A stretch of 64,000 nucleotides of DNA, taken from assembly GCA_009763385.1 (NCBI GenBank), contig CM019824.1, forward strand, positions 178,664,725 to 178,728,724. Direction: 5' to 3'. This document shows, piece after piece, positions 12,901 to 24,782 of the stretch. Numbering within the stretch: position 1 is the first letter of the stretch; each line of letters starts with the position of its first letter. This DNA is from Coix lacryma-jobi var. lacryma-jobi. Taxonomy: Eukaryota; Streptophyta; Magnoliopsida; Poales; Poaceae. The notes beneath the pieces were generated by a model that made no database searches, was not told the DNA's origin, and saw only the letters and a program-made list of their open reading frames with translations. The translations under genes were made by a program, and so were the position numbers.

Positions 12901-14431
12901 TTGCAGATTCTCCCTCTTGGATGCAATTGCATCTATCTCATCAATAAATACAACTGAAGGAGCAGTCCGATAGGCCTTCTGAAACAAGCCCCTGATGTTT
13001 TCCTCAGAAGCTCCTGCAACAACATACATATAATAATGTGAAGTTCTGCATGAATCCTGTCAAAGAATTTTTGAGAAGGAATGAATGTGTAGCCACACAA
13101 AGAGAATATATATCCTCCCATTTGTTGGCTACGCCATACAGGCTGCAAAGCTGGATCAATAGACGCTCTGTCGAAATATATCCTCAAATCTGAATTTTTC
13201 AGCACCTATATAGTATGGTTCTGATTTCATAATGGCTAACCAGATTAAACATTTGGTAGTGCCCTTTTAGTAACAACATACTATTGGCATATTGAGCACT
13301 ACACTGATATTAGGAAAAACTTGTCCACATATTGACAGTGCCTAAACAGAGCTCATACTTTTTAATCAATTCCTAGATTGTGCAAAATATTAGGAACACC
13401 GATCTTCCACAGTTACAGCTATGTTTAGTATGCTAAATACACATCATGCAAGGTAGCCAGCACTATTTATTTTAAAAACCTGCACTGATGATATCTAATC
13501 AAGCAAAGGGCACAGGCAGCACACATGTTCAGAACCAAACATGACTAGCAGCTTAAACTTATTTGTTCAAATACTCTAAGCAAAGCATCAAACTTTCTCC
13601 CTGATTATTTTGATGCAAGAAATCAGAAAACATACCAGACACCCCAGAAACGACTTCCGGTGCGGAGATTTTGTAGAATGGTACGCCAGTCTCATTAGCA
13701 ATGGCATGGGCAAGGGTGGTCTTTCCGCATCCCGGCGGTCCGTGCAGCAGCAGCCCCGCTACAGGCCTAACGCCAAGGCGGTGCGGTAGCTCCGGGTGGC
13801 ACAGAGGCACGACCACTTCCATCATGAGCTCCTCGATCACTGCCTCCATACCGCCGAGGTCGGCGAACCTCGGTCCCTTATCCCCTCTGCCGAACTCTTC
13901 AGCAGCCGGGGCGGCCTCCGGCTTAGCGTCGCCTCCGCCGCCGCCGTCGGCCGTGATGAGGCGGCGCGGCTTCTCCGCGGCGACCTCGATCTCCAGCTGC
14001 TGGTTCCGCTTGGACGTCTGCTCGGCGTATTTGGAGCGGAGCAGGGACTTGTGGACGTCGAAGGCAGGGGCCGGTGGCGACGGCTGGGCGGCGGCGTCGG
14101 AGACGGAGGTGGAGGAGGAGGTGGTGGCGTGAGCGTCGTGGCGGCGGCGGCGGCGGCGGGAGGCGGAGGAGCTGTCGTCGGAGGAGGAGGCGGAGGAGGG
14201 GGAGGGGATGGGGATGGAGGCGAGAGCGCGGCGGACGGAGGCGACGAAGGGGCCTTGCTTCTGGCGGGTGAGCTCCGGGTGGTGGATGCGGAGGGTGTTG
14301 GCGACGTCCTCGACGGAGGCGCCGGGGACGGCTAGGCCGCCGTTGAGTATGTAGCGGTGGAGCTTCCACTCGAAGGGCGCCAGCTTGGAGCGGCCGGCGC
14401 CGTTGCCGGCGTGGCGCGGGCGCTTCGCCAT
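9955..14431 (-). CDS. CDC48C: AAA+ ATPase, cell division control protein 48 homologue C (NVL type)
   Basis: Ten exons join in frame to 769 residues: 14431-13636, 13013-12400, 11787-11635, 11400-11284, 11188-11084, 10900-10835, 10744-10680, 10593-10392, 10250-10107, 10002-9955. All junctions are GT-AG on the minus strand. The N-terminus (about residues 10-75) resembles the winged-helix-like N-domain of NVL/CDC48C proteins; a Ser-rich linker follows. The first AAA domain has Walker A GPPGCGKT near residue 229 and Walker B VVFIDEIDA near 285. The second has Walker A near 533 and Walker B ILFFDEVDA, split between exons 5 and 6, near 590. Both cores and arginine-finger regions look intact. NVL proteins remodel nucleolar and ribosome-assembly complexes, so a nuclear role is likely. 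The in-frame extension upstream of 14431 starts at TTG and is not used here. Arabidopsis CDC48C is slightly longer, about 820 residues. Confidence 0.93.
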
Positions 14432-14697
14432 GGGCGCCGTGACGGGAGGGGACGGCGGCGGCCAAGCCAAACCCTAATGGCGCAGTCCCGCGGTCGCAGC
14501 GTCCAATCCAGCGGCGGGAGGTCAGGCCAGCGAGCTGGCTGACGCTCTTTTTTTCTTTTTTTTTTTGCCTTCCGTTCACAGCCTAGTCCGTTCTGGGTGG
14601 GCTTTGTGTTACAAGGCCCAAAGAAAGCCCAAATGAATCTCTCAAAGGCCGCCCAATCCATCTTTATGTCCACCAGAGGACAGTTTGTGTGCTTACA

Positions 14698-14829
14698 TGT
14701 GTGCAAGTAAGGATGCAAATTGGTGATATTTAGGGGCATCTCCGACCCTCTCTCTAGTATAAATATTTAAACTAAAGAGGTTCGGAGATGTCTCTAAAGT
14801 TTACCCGTTTGCACCCTTATGTGCAAGCC
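14698..14829. mobile_element. Short MITE with 25-base inverted ends
   Basis: The left end TGTGCAAGTAAGGATGCAAA is answered at the right by the complement of GGCTTGCACATAAGGGTGCA. Inside, GGGGCATCTCCGA and TTCGGAGATGTCTC form a second inverted pair. It lies upstream of the CDC48C-like gene. Confidence 0.55.
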
Positions 14830-15084
14830 ATCCGTTCAGGTCCAACGCCCAGCATCGACACCACGTAGTCTATTAAAACTAGACGAATAAAAAAAATAAA
14901 TTACATATTTTGTTAAAAAATCATGAGATAAACTATCATCGGCGTGCCAGTGCCAGTGCCATGTAGTATGTATATGTGGCGCTGCTCAGTTCCCTGCTGG
15001 CAGAAATGGTTGGCCGGCACAGTTGAAGGTGATGGAACTGAGTCAACTGACGCAGGCAGGCATCCATCTTGACTGACTGACTTG

Positions 15085-15311
15085 GGCCTTGTTTTGTTTA
15101 GTTTTTCCTGTAGCGTTTTCGTTGTTATTTGACAAACTTTGTCCAAATATGGACAACGTAGACTCCAAAGATTCGTTTCGACATGTACATACTAAAAGTA
15201 CAATTAGTTATTTTTTTACCTACATTTAATGCTCCATGCATACGTCCGAACATTGATGTCATGGTTGATGTGATAGAAAATTTTGGGAAATGAGGGAAAC
15301 TAAACAAGGCC
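15085..15311. mobile_element. MITE of the GGCCTTGTTTAG family, complete copy
   Basis: The ends GGCCTTGTTTTGTTTAGTTT and AAACTAAACAAGGCC are inverted repeats. From 15111 onward it is almost identical to 59941-60131. No clear target duplication is visible. The 1.0-kb space 14432-15422 otherwise holds promoter sequence of the two flanking genes. Confidence 0.7.
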
Positions 15312-15422
15312 TCGAAGGAAGTGTTATTAGTGGACTCTTGACTGAATGCTTAATACTAGTACTAGTATATACTACTACTGCCTTACAAACCGGAGCCTGT
15401 GCTTCAAAATATCAGCGTTACA

Positions 15423-18349
15423 ATGGCTGGAGTTCTGCAACCATCCTCCTCCTTGTACCAAGCTGCAGCGCTCTTCTTCTTCTTACTCGTGGCTGCCGCC
15501 GCCATGGCAGCCACCGCATCGTCAGAGTTTAACAGCAGCTGCTGCTTCGCGTCTGAGAGGGCCGCGCTGCTGTCCTTCAAATCAAGAATAACCGATGACC
15601 CCGCGAACCGGCTGGGCCATGGAGAGGCCATGACTGCTGCCTGTGGAGAGGCGTCATGTGCAGCAGCAGGACAGGCCATGTCATAAAGCTCGACCTCAGC
15701 AACAACTTTGTGGATGTTTATTGTTTGCCCACTGATGTTGGGGTTCCTAACAGTAACATCAGCTGGGTGCGTGGACAGATAAGTAATTCTCTGTTTGGCC
15801 TACCGCATCTGGACCTCAGTGGCAATCTTCTTGGTGGTGTGCCAATACCTGAATTCTCGGGCTCTCTCAGTTCCTTGAAGTATCCCAACCTCTCCTACAT
15901 AAACTTTGTTGGTAGGGTGCCACCTCAGCTAGGCAACCTGTCCAAGTTAGAATACCTTGACATCAACAATGCATATTACATTGACATTAGCAACCACCTC
16001 GATCTGGCTGGCTATGTGTATTCACAAGATATTTCATGGTTGTCACAGCTCACTTCGCTGAAGCATCTCAACATGGGTTGGGTCAACATTAGCGCAGTGG
16101 TTGAGTGGGCTCATGTTGTAAAAACCCTTCCTAATTTGAGAGTACTACGCTTGGAACGTTGCGGTATTGTGGTTTCTTCTGCATCACTTTTACATCTCAA
16201 CCTTACTACAGCTCTTGAGGAACTCAGCCTGTCACATAACTCCTTAAACAGCCAAATTGCACACAGCTGGTTCTGGGATGTCACTAGCCTTAAGATCCTT
16301 GAGCTTCATGCTTGTGGTCTATTTGGTTCCATTCCTGATGAATTGGGGAACATGACCTCACTAGAAAAACTTGACCTCGGGTTCAACCATCTTAACGGGA
16401 TGATACCGGCAACTTTTCAAAATTTATGCAGTCTGAATTATCTGGATCTCTCTTCAAATGACATTGGCACGGACATAGCATATTTGGTGGAGAGGCTGCC
16501 AGCTTGTGCGCAGAGGAAACTACAGGAGCTGTATCTGATAGATGCAAACTTAACTGGCAATATAACAAATTGCCTAGCAAACCTAACTGGTTTAAACACT
16601 CTTGATATGGGGAACAATCATTTGTCTGGTTCTATGCCCTTGGGGATTGGAGCACTTACAAACTTGAATTTTCTTGATCTATCCGGCAACAATCTAAGTG
16701 GTGTAATATCACATGAACACTTTGCCAACCTGACAAATTTGAATATCATCAACTTATCAGATAACCATCTACAGTTCAAAGTTGCTTTTGATTGGGCGCC
16801 ACCATTTCAACTGAGTACTGCAAGGTTTGAATCTTGTCACATGGGCCCTGGATTTCCTGCATGGCTTCGGAAGCAAAAGCATATTCATTCACTTGATATT
16901 TCAAAAACAGGTCTCACTGGAAGGATTCCAGATTGGTTCTGGATTGTTTTTTTGAATGCTTCCGAGTTGGACATGTCCTATAACAATATTAGTGGCGAGT
17001 TGCCCGGGAATTTGGACTTCATGTCATTGGAATTCCTATTTCTCCAGTCGAATAATCTTACTGGTTCAGTACCACGGTTGCCTAGAACAATAACGATATT
17101 GGATATCTCAAAAAACTTTTTAAATGGGCAGTTGTCATTAAATTTTGAAGCTCCATGGTTACAGGTTGTGCACCTCTTCTCCAATCGTTTAACTGGGGTT
17201 GTTCCTGCATCAATTTGTCGCTGGAAACAACTGCGAATACTGAATCTGTCCAAAAATCTCCTTGAAAGGAAGCTTCCTGATTGCAGCACCAATGATCTGA
17301 AACAATGGAACTCTTCTACCTCTTCAACCGCCAAGTTTGCTAGCAGTGCGAGTTCTTCAAATATGCAGATCCGTTCTCTTCTTCTTAGTGACAACAACCT
17401 TTCAGGTGAATTTCCCTTGTTCCTACGACTTTGCAAAAACCTTATTGTCCTTGACGTGTCCCACAATAATTTTAGTGGAAAGTTACCTGCATGGATAAGT
17501 CATGATTTGCCACATCTGGTAATTCTTGGATTAAGATCCAATTCTTTTTCTGGCCGCATTCCAGTGGAGATAACACAACTTCCTGCCCTACGTTGTTTGG
17601 ATCTTGCAAGTAACACTTTATCTGGGACAATACCACGATCTTTAGTTCACTTAACAGCTTTCAGTGCTAGTAAGCCTTTAGATCCAGGACAGAATCCTTT
17701 TACAGTAGACTATGTTATTGAAAAGGGATACATGCCAATGGGGCTGGCTAATGACAGTTTTGCAGTGGAAACAAAAGGTCAAGAGCTCAAATATACAGGA
17801 AATATAATATTTCTGAAGAGCATAGACTTATCTCGGAATACTTTAGTTGGACCAATTCCAGAGGAAATAAGTTCTCTTGTTGGACTGATAAATTTGAATT
17901 TGTCATGGAACCACTTTAGTGGACATATTCTAGAACAAATTTGCACTCTGCAATTGTTGGAGTCTCTTGATCTCTCAAACAACCAATTTTCTGGTGAGAT
18001 TCCTTGGTGCTTATCAAATTTGACTTCGCTGAGCTTACTGAACATGTCCTACAATAATTTATCAGGCAGAATACCCTCTGGAAATCAACTAGACACTCTG
18101 AACACAGATGATCCGGCTTCCATGTATATAGGTAATCCAGGTCGTTGTGGACATCCCCTTCAAAATCAATGCCCCGAAGATCAGCCAATTGAAGGGGGTC
18201 CTATCATACCCCATAAAAATGGCTGGGCTGAAATAGATTTTTGCTTGGGTTTCATAGTGGGATTTGTGGTAGGCCTTTGCTGGTATTTTTTATCCTTTAA
18301 TTTCTTCAAGGTATTTCACAAACTCTACCGCAGCATATGCCTTCCATAG
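15423..18349 (+). pseudogene. LRR receptor-like protein (EIX/RLP type) with a one-base frameshift
   Basis: The ATG at 15423 starts a signal peptide (hydrophobic residues about 12-30) and an N-terminal LRR cap with CCFASERAALLSFKSRI. The frame is lost at about 15615-15619, where one base is missing, and ends at a TAA at 15684-15686. The following frame stays open from before 15620 to TAG at 18347-18349. It encodes some two dozen plant-type LRRs (LDLSxNxLxGxIP), a membrane segment near the C-terminus (GFIVGFVVGLCWYF) and a tail of about 20 residues without a kinase. This is the layout of receptor-like proteins such as tomato EIX2, cell-surface receptors in immunity. There is no other in-frame stop across 2.7 kb, so the lesion is recent, a rare allele or a sequencing error. 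Genes of this type usually have no intron. Confidence 0.85.
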
Positions 18350-18514
18350 TCACTTGTACAAATTTGATTGCATAAGGCACGCGCAGAGTAAGAAATAAGC
18401 CTTATCAAGGTATAGACGTGTGTGCTGCTTTACTGCAAGAAGTTTTTATAGGAATAAGGAGGGTGTTGAGTTTCCTAATGTAATCTATTTTCAACTGTAG
18501 TGAAACACTATAAG

Positions 18515-18838
18515 TCATGCATGTTTTCCATGTGTTATCAATTTGCCATTTAGCATGTTGTCAGCCGGAGCTTCTACCCCGGCGGCGGGAACCCAGTTGG
18601 GGTTGTGCACGGAGACGGTGAGCGACAGGTCGTACGCCAGCGCCGTGCCGTTGGCGGCGTTGGGTCCTCCGGCGAGGCCGAACCGGGCGACGGTCGCGTC
18701 CTTGACGATGACACGCACCGGGTCGCGGACGCCGTAGGCAAGAACCAGCATCACCACGACGAGCAGGGTGAGCTGCACGAGGCAGGTGCAGCACAGCGCG
18801 CGGAAGCTGTATTTTCTGGTGTCTCCCTCGCCCACCAT
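18515..18838 (-). pseudogene. Truncated LEA_2 / NDR1-HIN1-like protein
   Basis: The ATG at 18838 begins a 107-residue ORF. It has a short basic N-terminus (MVGEGDTRKYSFRALCC), one membrane segment (residues about 17-36) and the start of a LEA_2 domain with VRVIVKDATVARF and LSLTVSVHNPN. Family members run to about 200 residues or more. Here the similarity stops right after the HNPN motif and an unrelated tail of about 25 residues follows. I therefore call it a fragment, though a short functional form cannot be excluded. A TATATATC box lies about 40 bases upstream on the minus strand. Intact relatives are membrane-anchored stress or defence proteins. Confidence 0.55.
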
Positions 18839-18885
18839 CTGACGATCTTCTTTTTTTTTTTTTAGAGATCGATATATATCGATCG

Positions 18886-19727
18886 AGCACCAAATCTTTT
18901 CTTTTCTTCGCTTCCTCTTTTTTTTTGATATATATAAGAACGACAACAAAATTGACGATGATGGATCCTAGCTAGCTCGAGGTTATTATGATTCGCTGAC
19001 GCTGAAACGTACGCGCGATTCCCTTGTTTAGTAGCCTCTGCCTGCCGCCTGCGTTCTTTTCCAACTCGATCGATGTGATCGACTCAAATCTGGATCGGAA
19101 ACAAGTTTGTTATCATCTACGAGTATATTCCGGATCTATTTCCAAGTTCGTTGACGTTGCGGATCATTGTAACTTTTCCTAATCTAATAAACTATGGACC
19201 AAAGACACTGGTGTAAAACTAACTATGCTTTCACACGATCGAGGATCTAGCTTCACTTGCTAACACATCTACTACAGCAATGGTGATATGAATAATGAAT
19301 ATGATGCTCAAGCCATGCTATTAACAGTAAGAAGAAGATAAGATGGCAATGAGAGATAGAAATGATAGATAAAAAAAAAAAAAAAAAGTAGAGAGGGAAA
19401 ATTACCCCTTGCAGTACCATGTGGGGCAGTTGATTCATGATGTTATACTATGCATATTATGCAACCTTATCACAAATCCTACAAACCCAAAGAGTCAACA
19501 ACAAGTAACTGTTGGAGATGCTCTCAAATTAAGAATTGAAGGCATCAGCCGAAAGGAAATTGAAACGAACAAAATTAATAGCAACAGAAACAGATAATAT
19601 CGTCACTCACTCTATCTAGCTACATGCATATATGCTTATGCATGCCAAAATCAATGGCGTTCGGGCTGATGTGTGTATAGTAATGGACGATCATCGATGC
19701 GCGCGACGACGACGACGATCACTCAGC
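18886..19727. other. Intergenic AT-rich stretch
   Basis: No gene recognised. There is an A-run of 18 bases at about 19371-19387 and several unremarkable short ORFs. Confidence 0.6.
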
Positions 19728-20315
19728 TCACGCGATGCCGGTGGTGAGGCCGAGCGCGACGGACGCCATGCGGCCGTACTCCCTGTCGTGGCTGGCGACG
19801 GGGACGCGGTCCTCGCCCTTCCAGGCGTCCTCGCAGCTCTCGGCGGCGCCGAGCGCGGCGGCCAGCTGCTGGGAGGCCTTGCCGTAGACGCGCGCGCGGA
19901 GGTTGTCGAGCGCGTCGCGCAGGACGTCGGCGGCGGCGCCGTAGAGGTCGAGGCAGTGGTGCAGGCGCGCGCGCGCGTGGGGGGACTCCTCCACCTCGCC
20001 CAGGTCCTCGATCCTGGCCTCCGTCGCCGCCGCGTGCTCCACGGCGATCCGCGTCGCCAGCGCCGCCAGGTGGTGCAGGTCCGCGGCGTCGCGGCTGCGG
20101 GCGTCCGACGCCAGCGACGCCACGCAGTGGTCGTAGCTCACGCCCCCCGCGCCGCGACTGCTCGACGCCATCCGGCACGCCTCCTCGATGGTCACCACCA
20201 CCTGCGCGTGGCCGCACGGCGGCGCCACGAGCAGCAGCAGGGCCACGGCGGCGGCCGCCAGGTAGTAGCAGAAGAGCGGCGTCGTCGTCCCGGCGGTGAC
20301 ACTGGCTCCCCCCAT
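19728..20315 (-). CDS. Plant invertase / pectin methylesterase inhibitor domain protein
   Basis: The ATG at 20315 gives 195 residues: a signal peptide (hydrophobic core about residues 18-35, ending near GHAQ), then a PMEI domain. The four conserved cysteines are visible: EEAC and YDHC form the first close pair, LHHC and AESC the second, with the typical LDLYGAAADVL helix after the third. These secreted four-helix proteins block cell-wall invertase or pectin methylesterase; which of the two cannot be told from sequence alone. An in-frame ATG at 20351 would add 12 residues but overlaps the TATA-like box at 20352-20360, so 20315 is preferred although it leaves a short leader. No intron. Very GC-rich, which creates long antisense ORFs that I do not accept. 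Confidence 0.87.
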   Translation of the reverse strand: MGGASVTAGTTTPLFCYYLAAAAVALLLLVAPPCGHAQVVVTIEEACRMASSSRGAGGVSYDHCVASLASDARSRDAADLHHLAALATRIAVEHAAATEARIEDLGEVEESPHARARLHHCLDLYGAAADVLRDALDNLRARVYGKASQQLAAALGAAESCEDAWKGEDRVPVASHDREYGRMASVALGLTTGIA

Positions 20316-20351
20316 GGCGGCGATCACGCTGCGGCAACGGCGTTCTTGCAT

Positions 20352-20360
20352 TATATATAT
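20352..20360 (-). promoter_or_regulatory. TATA-like box of the PMEI gene
   Basis: ATATATATA on the minus strand lies about 37 bases upstream of the chosen ATG. Confidence 0.4.
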
Positions 20361-20977
20361 TGCGCTGTGACGATGGAGGGATCCACGCACGCACACCACA
20401 CTGTTCTGACTTGTGATATGAATGGGACTACGGCAAGTGCGAGCGCGCTCTTTATCGCCGGCCAGATGTGTGCCTGCCTGCTACGAACTGGGATCTGGGA
20501 GTGGGAGGCGAGGAGTTGTTGTCGGAGCGGGCGATACAAGTGTCTGACGCAGAGAGCTTTACTGACCCACCGACCGAGCTGGCAGAACCATTCAACAGCT
20601 AGTAGTCTCTCGTGTTGTCCCTGGACCCCACTTGTCAGAGAGCGACGTACGCGTGGATGGTGGCTGAACCGTACCAGTACCATCATCGTACCAGTGGCAG
20701 TGGAGGATAGTGCTCTGAAACAGTGAAGCCTGAACTTTAATTTGGCAACCTTTCTCAACGCTTAAGAGAATTTTATTTACAGCAGTATATTGAGAAGAAG
20801 AGATGTAGGGACAACCTAGTAGAATAGTAGAATACAAGCAGCAGCAGTAAGAGCTTGGACTTGGAGACCATATACACTCTGTCACACTCACAAATTAAAG
20901 GCTTCTTCTACTTATGATGGTCCCTGCTCTATCGATCACACTACTGTGAATGAGCAATGAGAATCCACACCTAAAAT
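20361..20977. other. Intergenic stretch between PMEI promoter and WAT1-like gene
   Basis: No gene recognised. It holds the upstream region of the PMEI gene and the 3' region of the transporter gene. Confidence 0.6.
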
Positions 20978-23202
20978 TCACACTTTCTCTTGTTGTTCTA
21001 ACTCGGTCTGCTGAACTGGCTTTGCCGATGCAGCAGCAGCAGCAGCTTCCTCTTTCTTGCCCCACAGCACAAGGTAGAGTCCGAGAATAACCAGCACTGA
21101 TCCTAGCACGCTGCAAGACGAAGAACACCAAGCAACAGTGAGTTCAGGTTCAGCTAGCATTTCCTACAATTCACAAATCACAACTGGGTGATGAGATGAG
21201 CTGAGATGATCGAGCAACATTGTGTTGTGTTGTGACCTCACCTTCCAAGGTAGAGAGGTTCATGGAGGATGAAGAGATCGATGCCGGCGACGAAGATCTG
21301 AGAGAGCGGGCTGAAGGCTGAAGTGAACACAGGGCCTCTCTTCTCCACGCAGTATGTGAGCAGAAGGTACCCAATGCCAGACGCCACTATACCCTGCACC
21401 ACCACAACACATGCATTCTGCATCATCATCAATTCTGCCCAATTAGTTTGAAATGGTGATTAATTAACCAGCAGTAGCGATGTGTCTGCAGTCTGCAAGA
21501 GAAGAGGAAATAATCTTACACAGTAGACCACCGTGGCGATCTCTAGGGTGCCCCTGAGAGCCCACACGGCAAGGCTGCTCCTCTGGATCGACAGCGCCAG
21601 CGCCCCGGCCTGGACGAAGCTGCAGAGCGACATGAACGCCGTCGCCGAGTACACGGCCGGGTACTTGCGGGTGAACTTGCGCTGCAGGAGCAGCCACAGC
21701 GCGAAGCCGACGACGTTGGCGAGCATGGACACGGACCCCAGCACCCACCGGACCGTGCCGTGCTCTCCGGCTCCGGCTCCGGCTTGCCTGATGTTGCTGC
21801 CGGAGGAGGATGGAGCCATGGATGACGGCGACAGCGATGTGGCGGCGGTGTGGGTCAGTGCTGAACCCTTGTAGAAGGTGAGCATCATTGCGCCGCCGAG
21901 GGAGATGAGCGTCCCTGACATCTTGGCACTCCCTGACCTGCTCCTCACCTCCAGTGCTTCAAATCTGAAAGATGAAGTTTATTGTTGTGATGTAAGCTTA
22001 TATATATATATAATCATTTATTAAGTGGGCCTATATATATTTCTACGGAAAGCGCTTAAAGTAATCCACATATACATAGGAGTTAATAAGACACAAGATC
22101 CAAAATGATCAAGTGACGAGTTGAGCTAATAATGTGCTCTGCTGGGGACCCTTATAGTTGTATGTAGCATGTGCTTAATTTGGGGCCCATTTTAAAATCA
22201 GCTAACTTTCTCATGGGAACAAAGTCCAAGTTATTTCCTTTTTAGACACTTTATTTAGGATGTACTGGTGGATTTGAACAGTATAAGGTTGCATAGCAGT
22301 GATATATAGCACTATATCAATTTCTTCTTCTTTTCTTAGTAGCAGTGATAACACTCTGCTACTTTGTAGTCAGTTTTTTTTTGTGCCATCCAGTTTTATA
22401 ATACTGCAAATTTACGGTACAGACTCTCAGGCTTTGCAAGAACAAAAAAAGAGGGAGAGACAGGCCGGAAAAGCCTTTCAAGCTGCTGAAAGAAGAAGCT
22501 GTTTTTTTTTTACCTGAAAGCAAGTGATATCAGAAACGTAACCACTGGAAGCATATTGCCGAAAGTTGCAGCAAATGTTGCTGTTGTGTAATCCAATCCC
22601 ACAAACAATGTGTACTGAAGCAGCACCGGCCTGCAGCAGGCAACAAGAAGTGAAATTAAGAAACTATTTACATATTTTTTAGTCAAGAAACAATGAAGAA
22701 CACAACCAACTGATCTGAATCATTAATAGCATATAGTCTGTGTGAGTGGAGCTCGTGGTTAATTACCCAAGAATTCCACTGAGGAACATGTAGACAAAGA
22801 TTTCGGTTGTGAACTTTGGTCTCATCTTCCTGATGAATGAAGGAAATAAAAAACAATGGTCGTCAGCAATACTATATACATAGTGAATATATACCCATGC
22901 ATGCAGGCAGGCATGAAACGACCATCTACTGTTCATATTTTCCCTTTGCATGCGCTGCCTTTTTTGACACCACAGCAGACAGCACAGCACAGCACAGCAC
23001 ACACCACACACCAGAAGAGCACCTCCTACCTTTCCTTGAAGTAGGCAATGGGTCCAAGGAACAGGGTGGCCAGCATCTGCCGGAAAGTGATGAGGACCAG
23101 CCTGTTGATGCCCTGGCTCAGTGCCTGCTTCAGAAGCGCGGTCATGACGGCGATCACGACGTTGGTCGCCACCATTGCCGCCGTCGGCGCCCACTGCTCC
23201 AT
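20978..23202 (-). CDS. WAT1-related EamA-type transporter, copy 1
   Basis: Six exons join in frame to 360 residues: 23202-23030, 22829-22767, 22630-22514, 21964-21520, 21393-21242, 21110-20978; all GT-AG. The protein shows the ten hydrophobic helices of the plant drug/metabolite transporter group (WAT1, nodulin MtN21, UMAMIT): two EamA halves with FRQMLATLFLGPIAYFKER in the first and GIGYLLLTYCVEKRGPVF in the second. The C-terminal tail is charged with a run of six alanines. Family members export amino acids or carry auxin at the plasma membrane or tonoplast; the substrate here is unknown. A tandem relative in the same orientation is at 25138-30799, with exons 2, 3 and 5 of identical length. 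Confidence 0.92.
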
Positions 23203-23364
23203 GCATCCTGCACTCCACATCATCTCAGTTCGATCAGGCAGCAGCAGCAACGTAACTAATAAGGCAGCTGCAGATCGAGCCCTCCTGAGATGAGCTAGCT
23301 TTGATCGATCTGACGATCGATCGGCTTTGTGTGATGAGCAGTCTGCTCTGGTTATGTGTCATGG

Positions 23365-23372
23365 CTTTATAG
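23365..23372 (-). promoter_or_regulatory. TATA box of WAT1-like copy 1
   Basis: CTATAAAG on the minus strand lies about 165 bases upstream of the ATG at 23202. Confidence 0.5.
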
Positions 23373-24343
23373 TGCTGCTAGCTGCTAGCTGCATGCTGAG
23401 GTGCTGAACTGCTGATGATGCTGCATGCGGCGTGCAATGGCATCTGAAAGGATGTTCCCTATCGACCTCGTTTCGTTTTCCTAACACGTGATCATGCTCT
23501 GCGCTAGCTAGCTTGAGTACGTTGTCATCAGTGACGACTAGCTAGCTAGGGTTTTGCATTGGGAAGAATAGGACAAATAAAGCACTTAGCAACCATTGGC
23601 GGCTTAGATTATTTGCTTTGCTGACCTGAGAATCTTATATTTGCAATCTGGAAGATGTGCATGTTTCATATATCATGGATGAGCAAATTGTGCAGAGGCC
23701 GCAGAGCCAAGTGAACAGAATACTACTGTATAGTAGTACTAGTACCTAGCTAGCGATCGAGCTCTTTAGGTAGTGCAGTGCAATGGATCGAACATTTAAA
23801 AGCTGCTCATCTTTTTTTTATCAGTTTTGGCAAGCAGGCTGGTTGCATAATATTGTGACCTGACCCCGTCATGCATATTATTAGATTAGAAGATGCGACG
23901 ACGTCCTGCACCTGGATGCGTCAATCGCTTCTACTGTAGGGGCATTGGATGCTGCCTGGGCGGCCGATCTATATATATATTTAGGACCTGCATGCTGATA
24001 TATATAAATACCAAAAAAAATAAAAAAATCCTGCATCTCTTTTTCCATGAGAAAGGACTAAAATCCAATGCCCACTGTCTCTGCTTTCATTGGCATACGT
24101 TGCTTTGCGTCCACATCAAGTCCGGATGAGCATCGATTCTCGCTCTCTCTCTCTCTCGCCGCCCTCAGCTCATAGGAGAATGGCGAATTTGGGGTACAAG
24201 ACAACCGCCCCCCGGCCGTGTGTGTGCATGAAGAACATTTTCTTCCTCCCACCCAAAATGCAATTCCGTGTGTTCAATGTGACAGAAAAAGACATTCTGA
24301 CGTGTCCAACTATATGCATATGCATGGGCCGGTGACATCTGTT

Positions 24344-24344
<1 letters not shown>

Positions 24345-24375
<31 letters not shown>
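24345..24375. repeat. Poly(C) run of 31 bases
   Basis: An uninterrupted C tract, directly readable. Such long C/G runs are rare and prone to length errors in sequencing. Confidence 0.95.
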
Positions 24376-24516
24376 TTCTCAGCTAGCTATACGACTGGAA
24401 TTTGGAGAGAGATTGCATGCATGCATGGTTGGTTATTATTCGGTACACAAAGAAAGATCGGCTAATTATTGATTAGGGGGTAAGCAAAAACACATGCTTG
24501 TGTTGAGTATGATGTA

Positions 24517-24782
24517 CCCCCTCCGTATAGGAAATAGATGACGTTTTAGACAAGTTTTCGGTCAAACATTGTCGGAATATAAATCATGAATAACTTTTAA
24601 ATTATTGACTTTAAAAATATAAAAACCATACGAATGAATTTGTCTTGAAAAACACTTTCATAAAAATATACATATATCATTTTTTTAATAAATATTTTTT
24701 TATATATATAAAGGGAGTCAAAGTTATACTTTGGAGACCGTGTCAATGTCCAAAATGTTAACTATTTCCTATGTGGAGGGAG
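24517..24782. mobile_element. Stowaway-like MITE with TA duplication
   Basis: The ends CCCCCTCCGTATAGGAAATA and CTATTTCCTATGTGGAGGGAG are inverted repeats, and the element is flanked by TA on both sides (24515-24516, 24783-24784), as for Tc1/mariner-type miniatures of grasses. Confidence 0.82.

Noticed and set aside
13796..14335. Long plus-strand ORF opposite the first exon of the CDC48C-like gene
   Set aside because: It is Gly-rich low-complexity sequence created by the GC-rich exon on the other strand.
19632..20726. 364-codon plus-strand ORF opposite the PMEI gene
   Set aside because: Antisense shadow of a GC-rich gene whose own frame has a signal peptide and four conserved cysteines.
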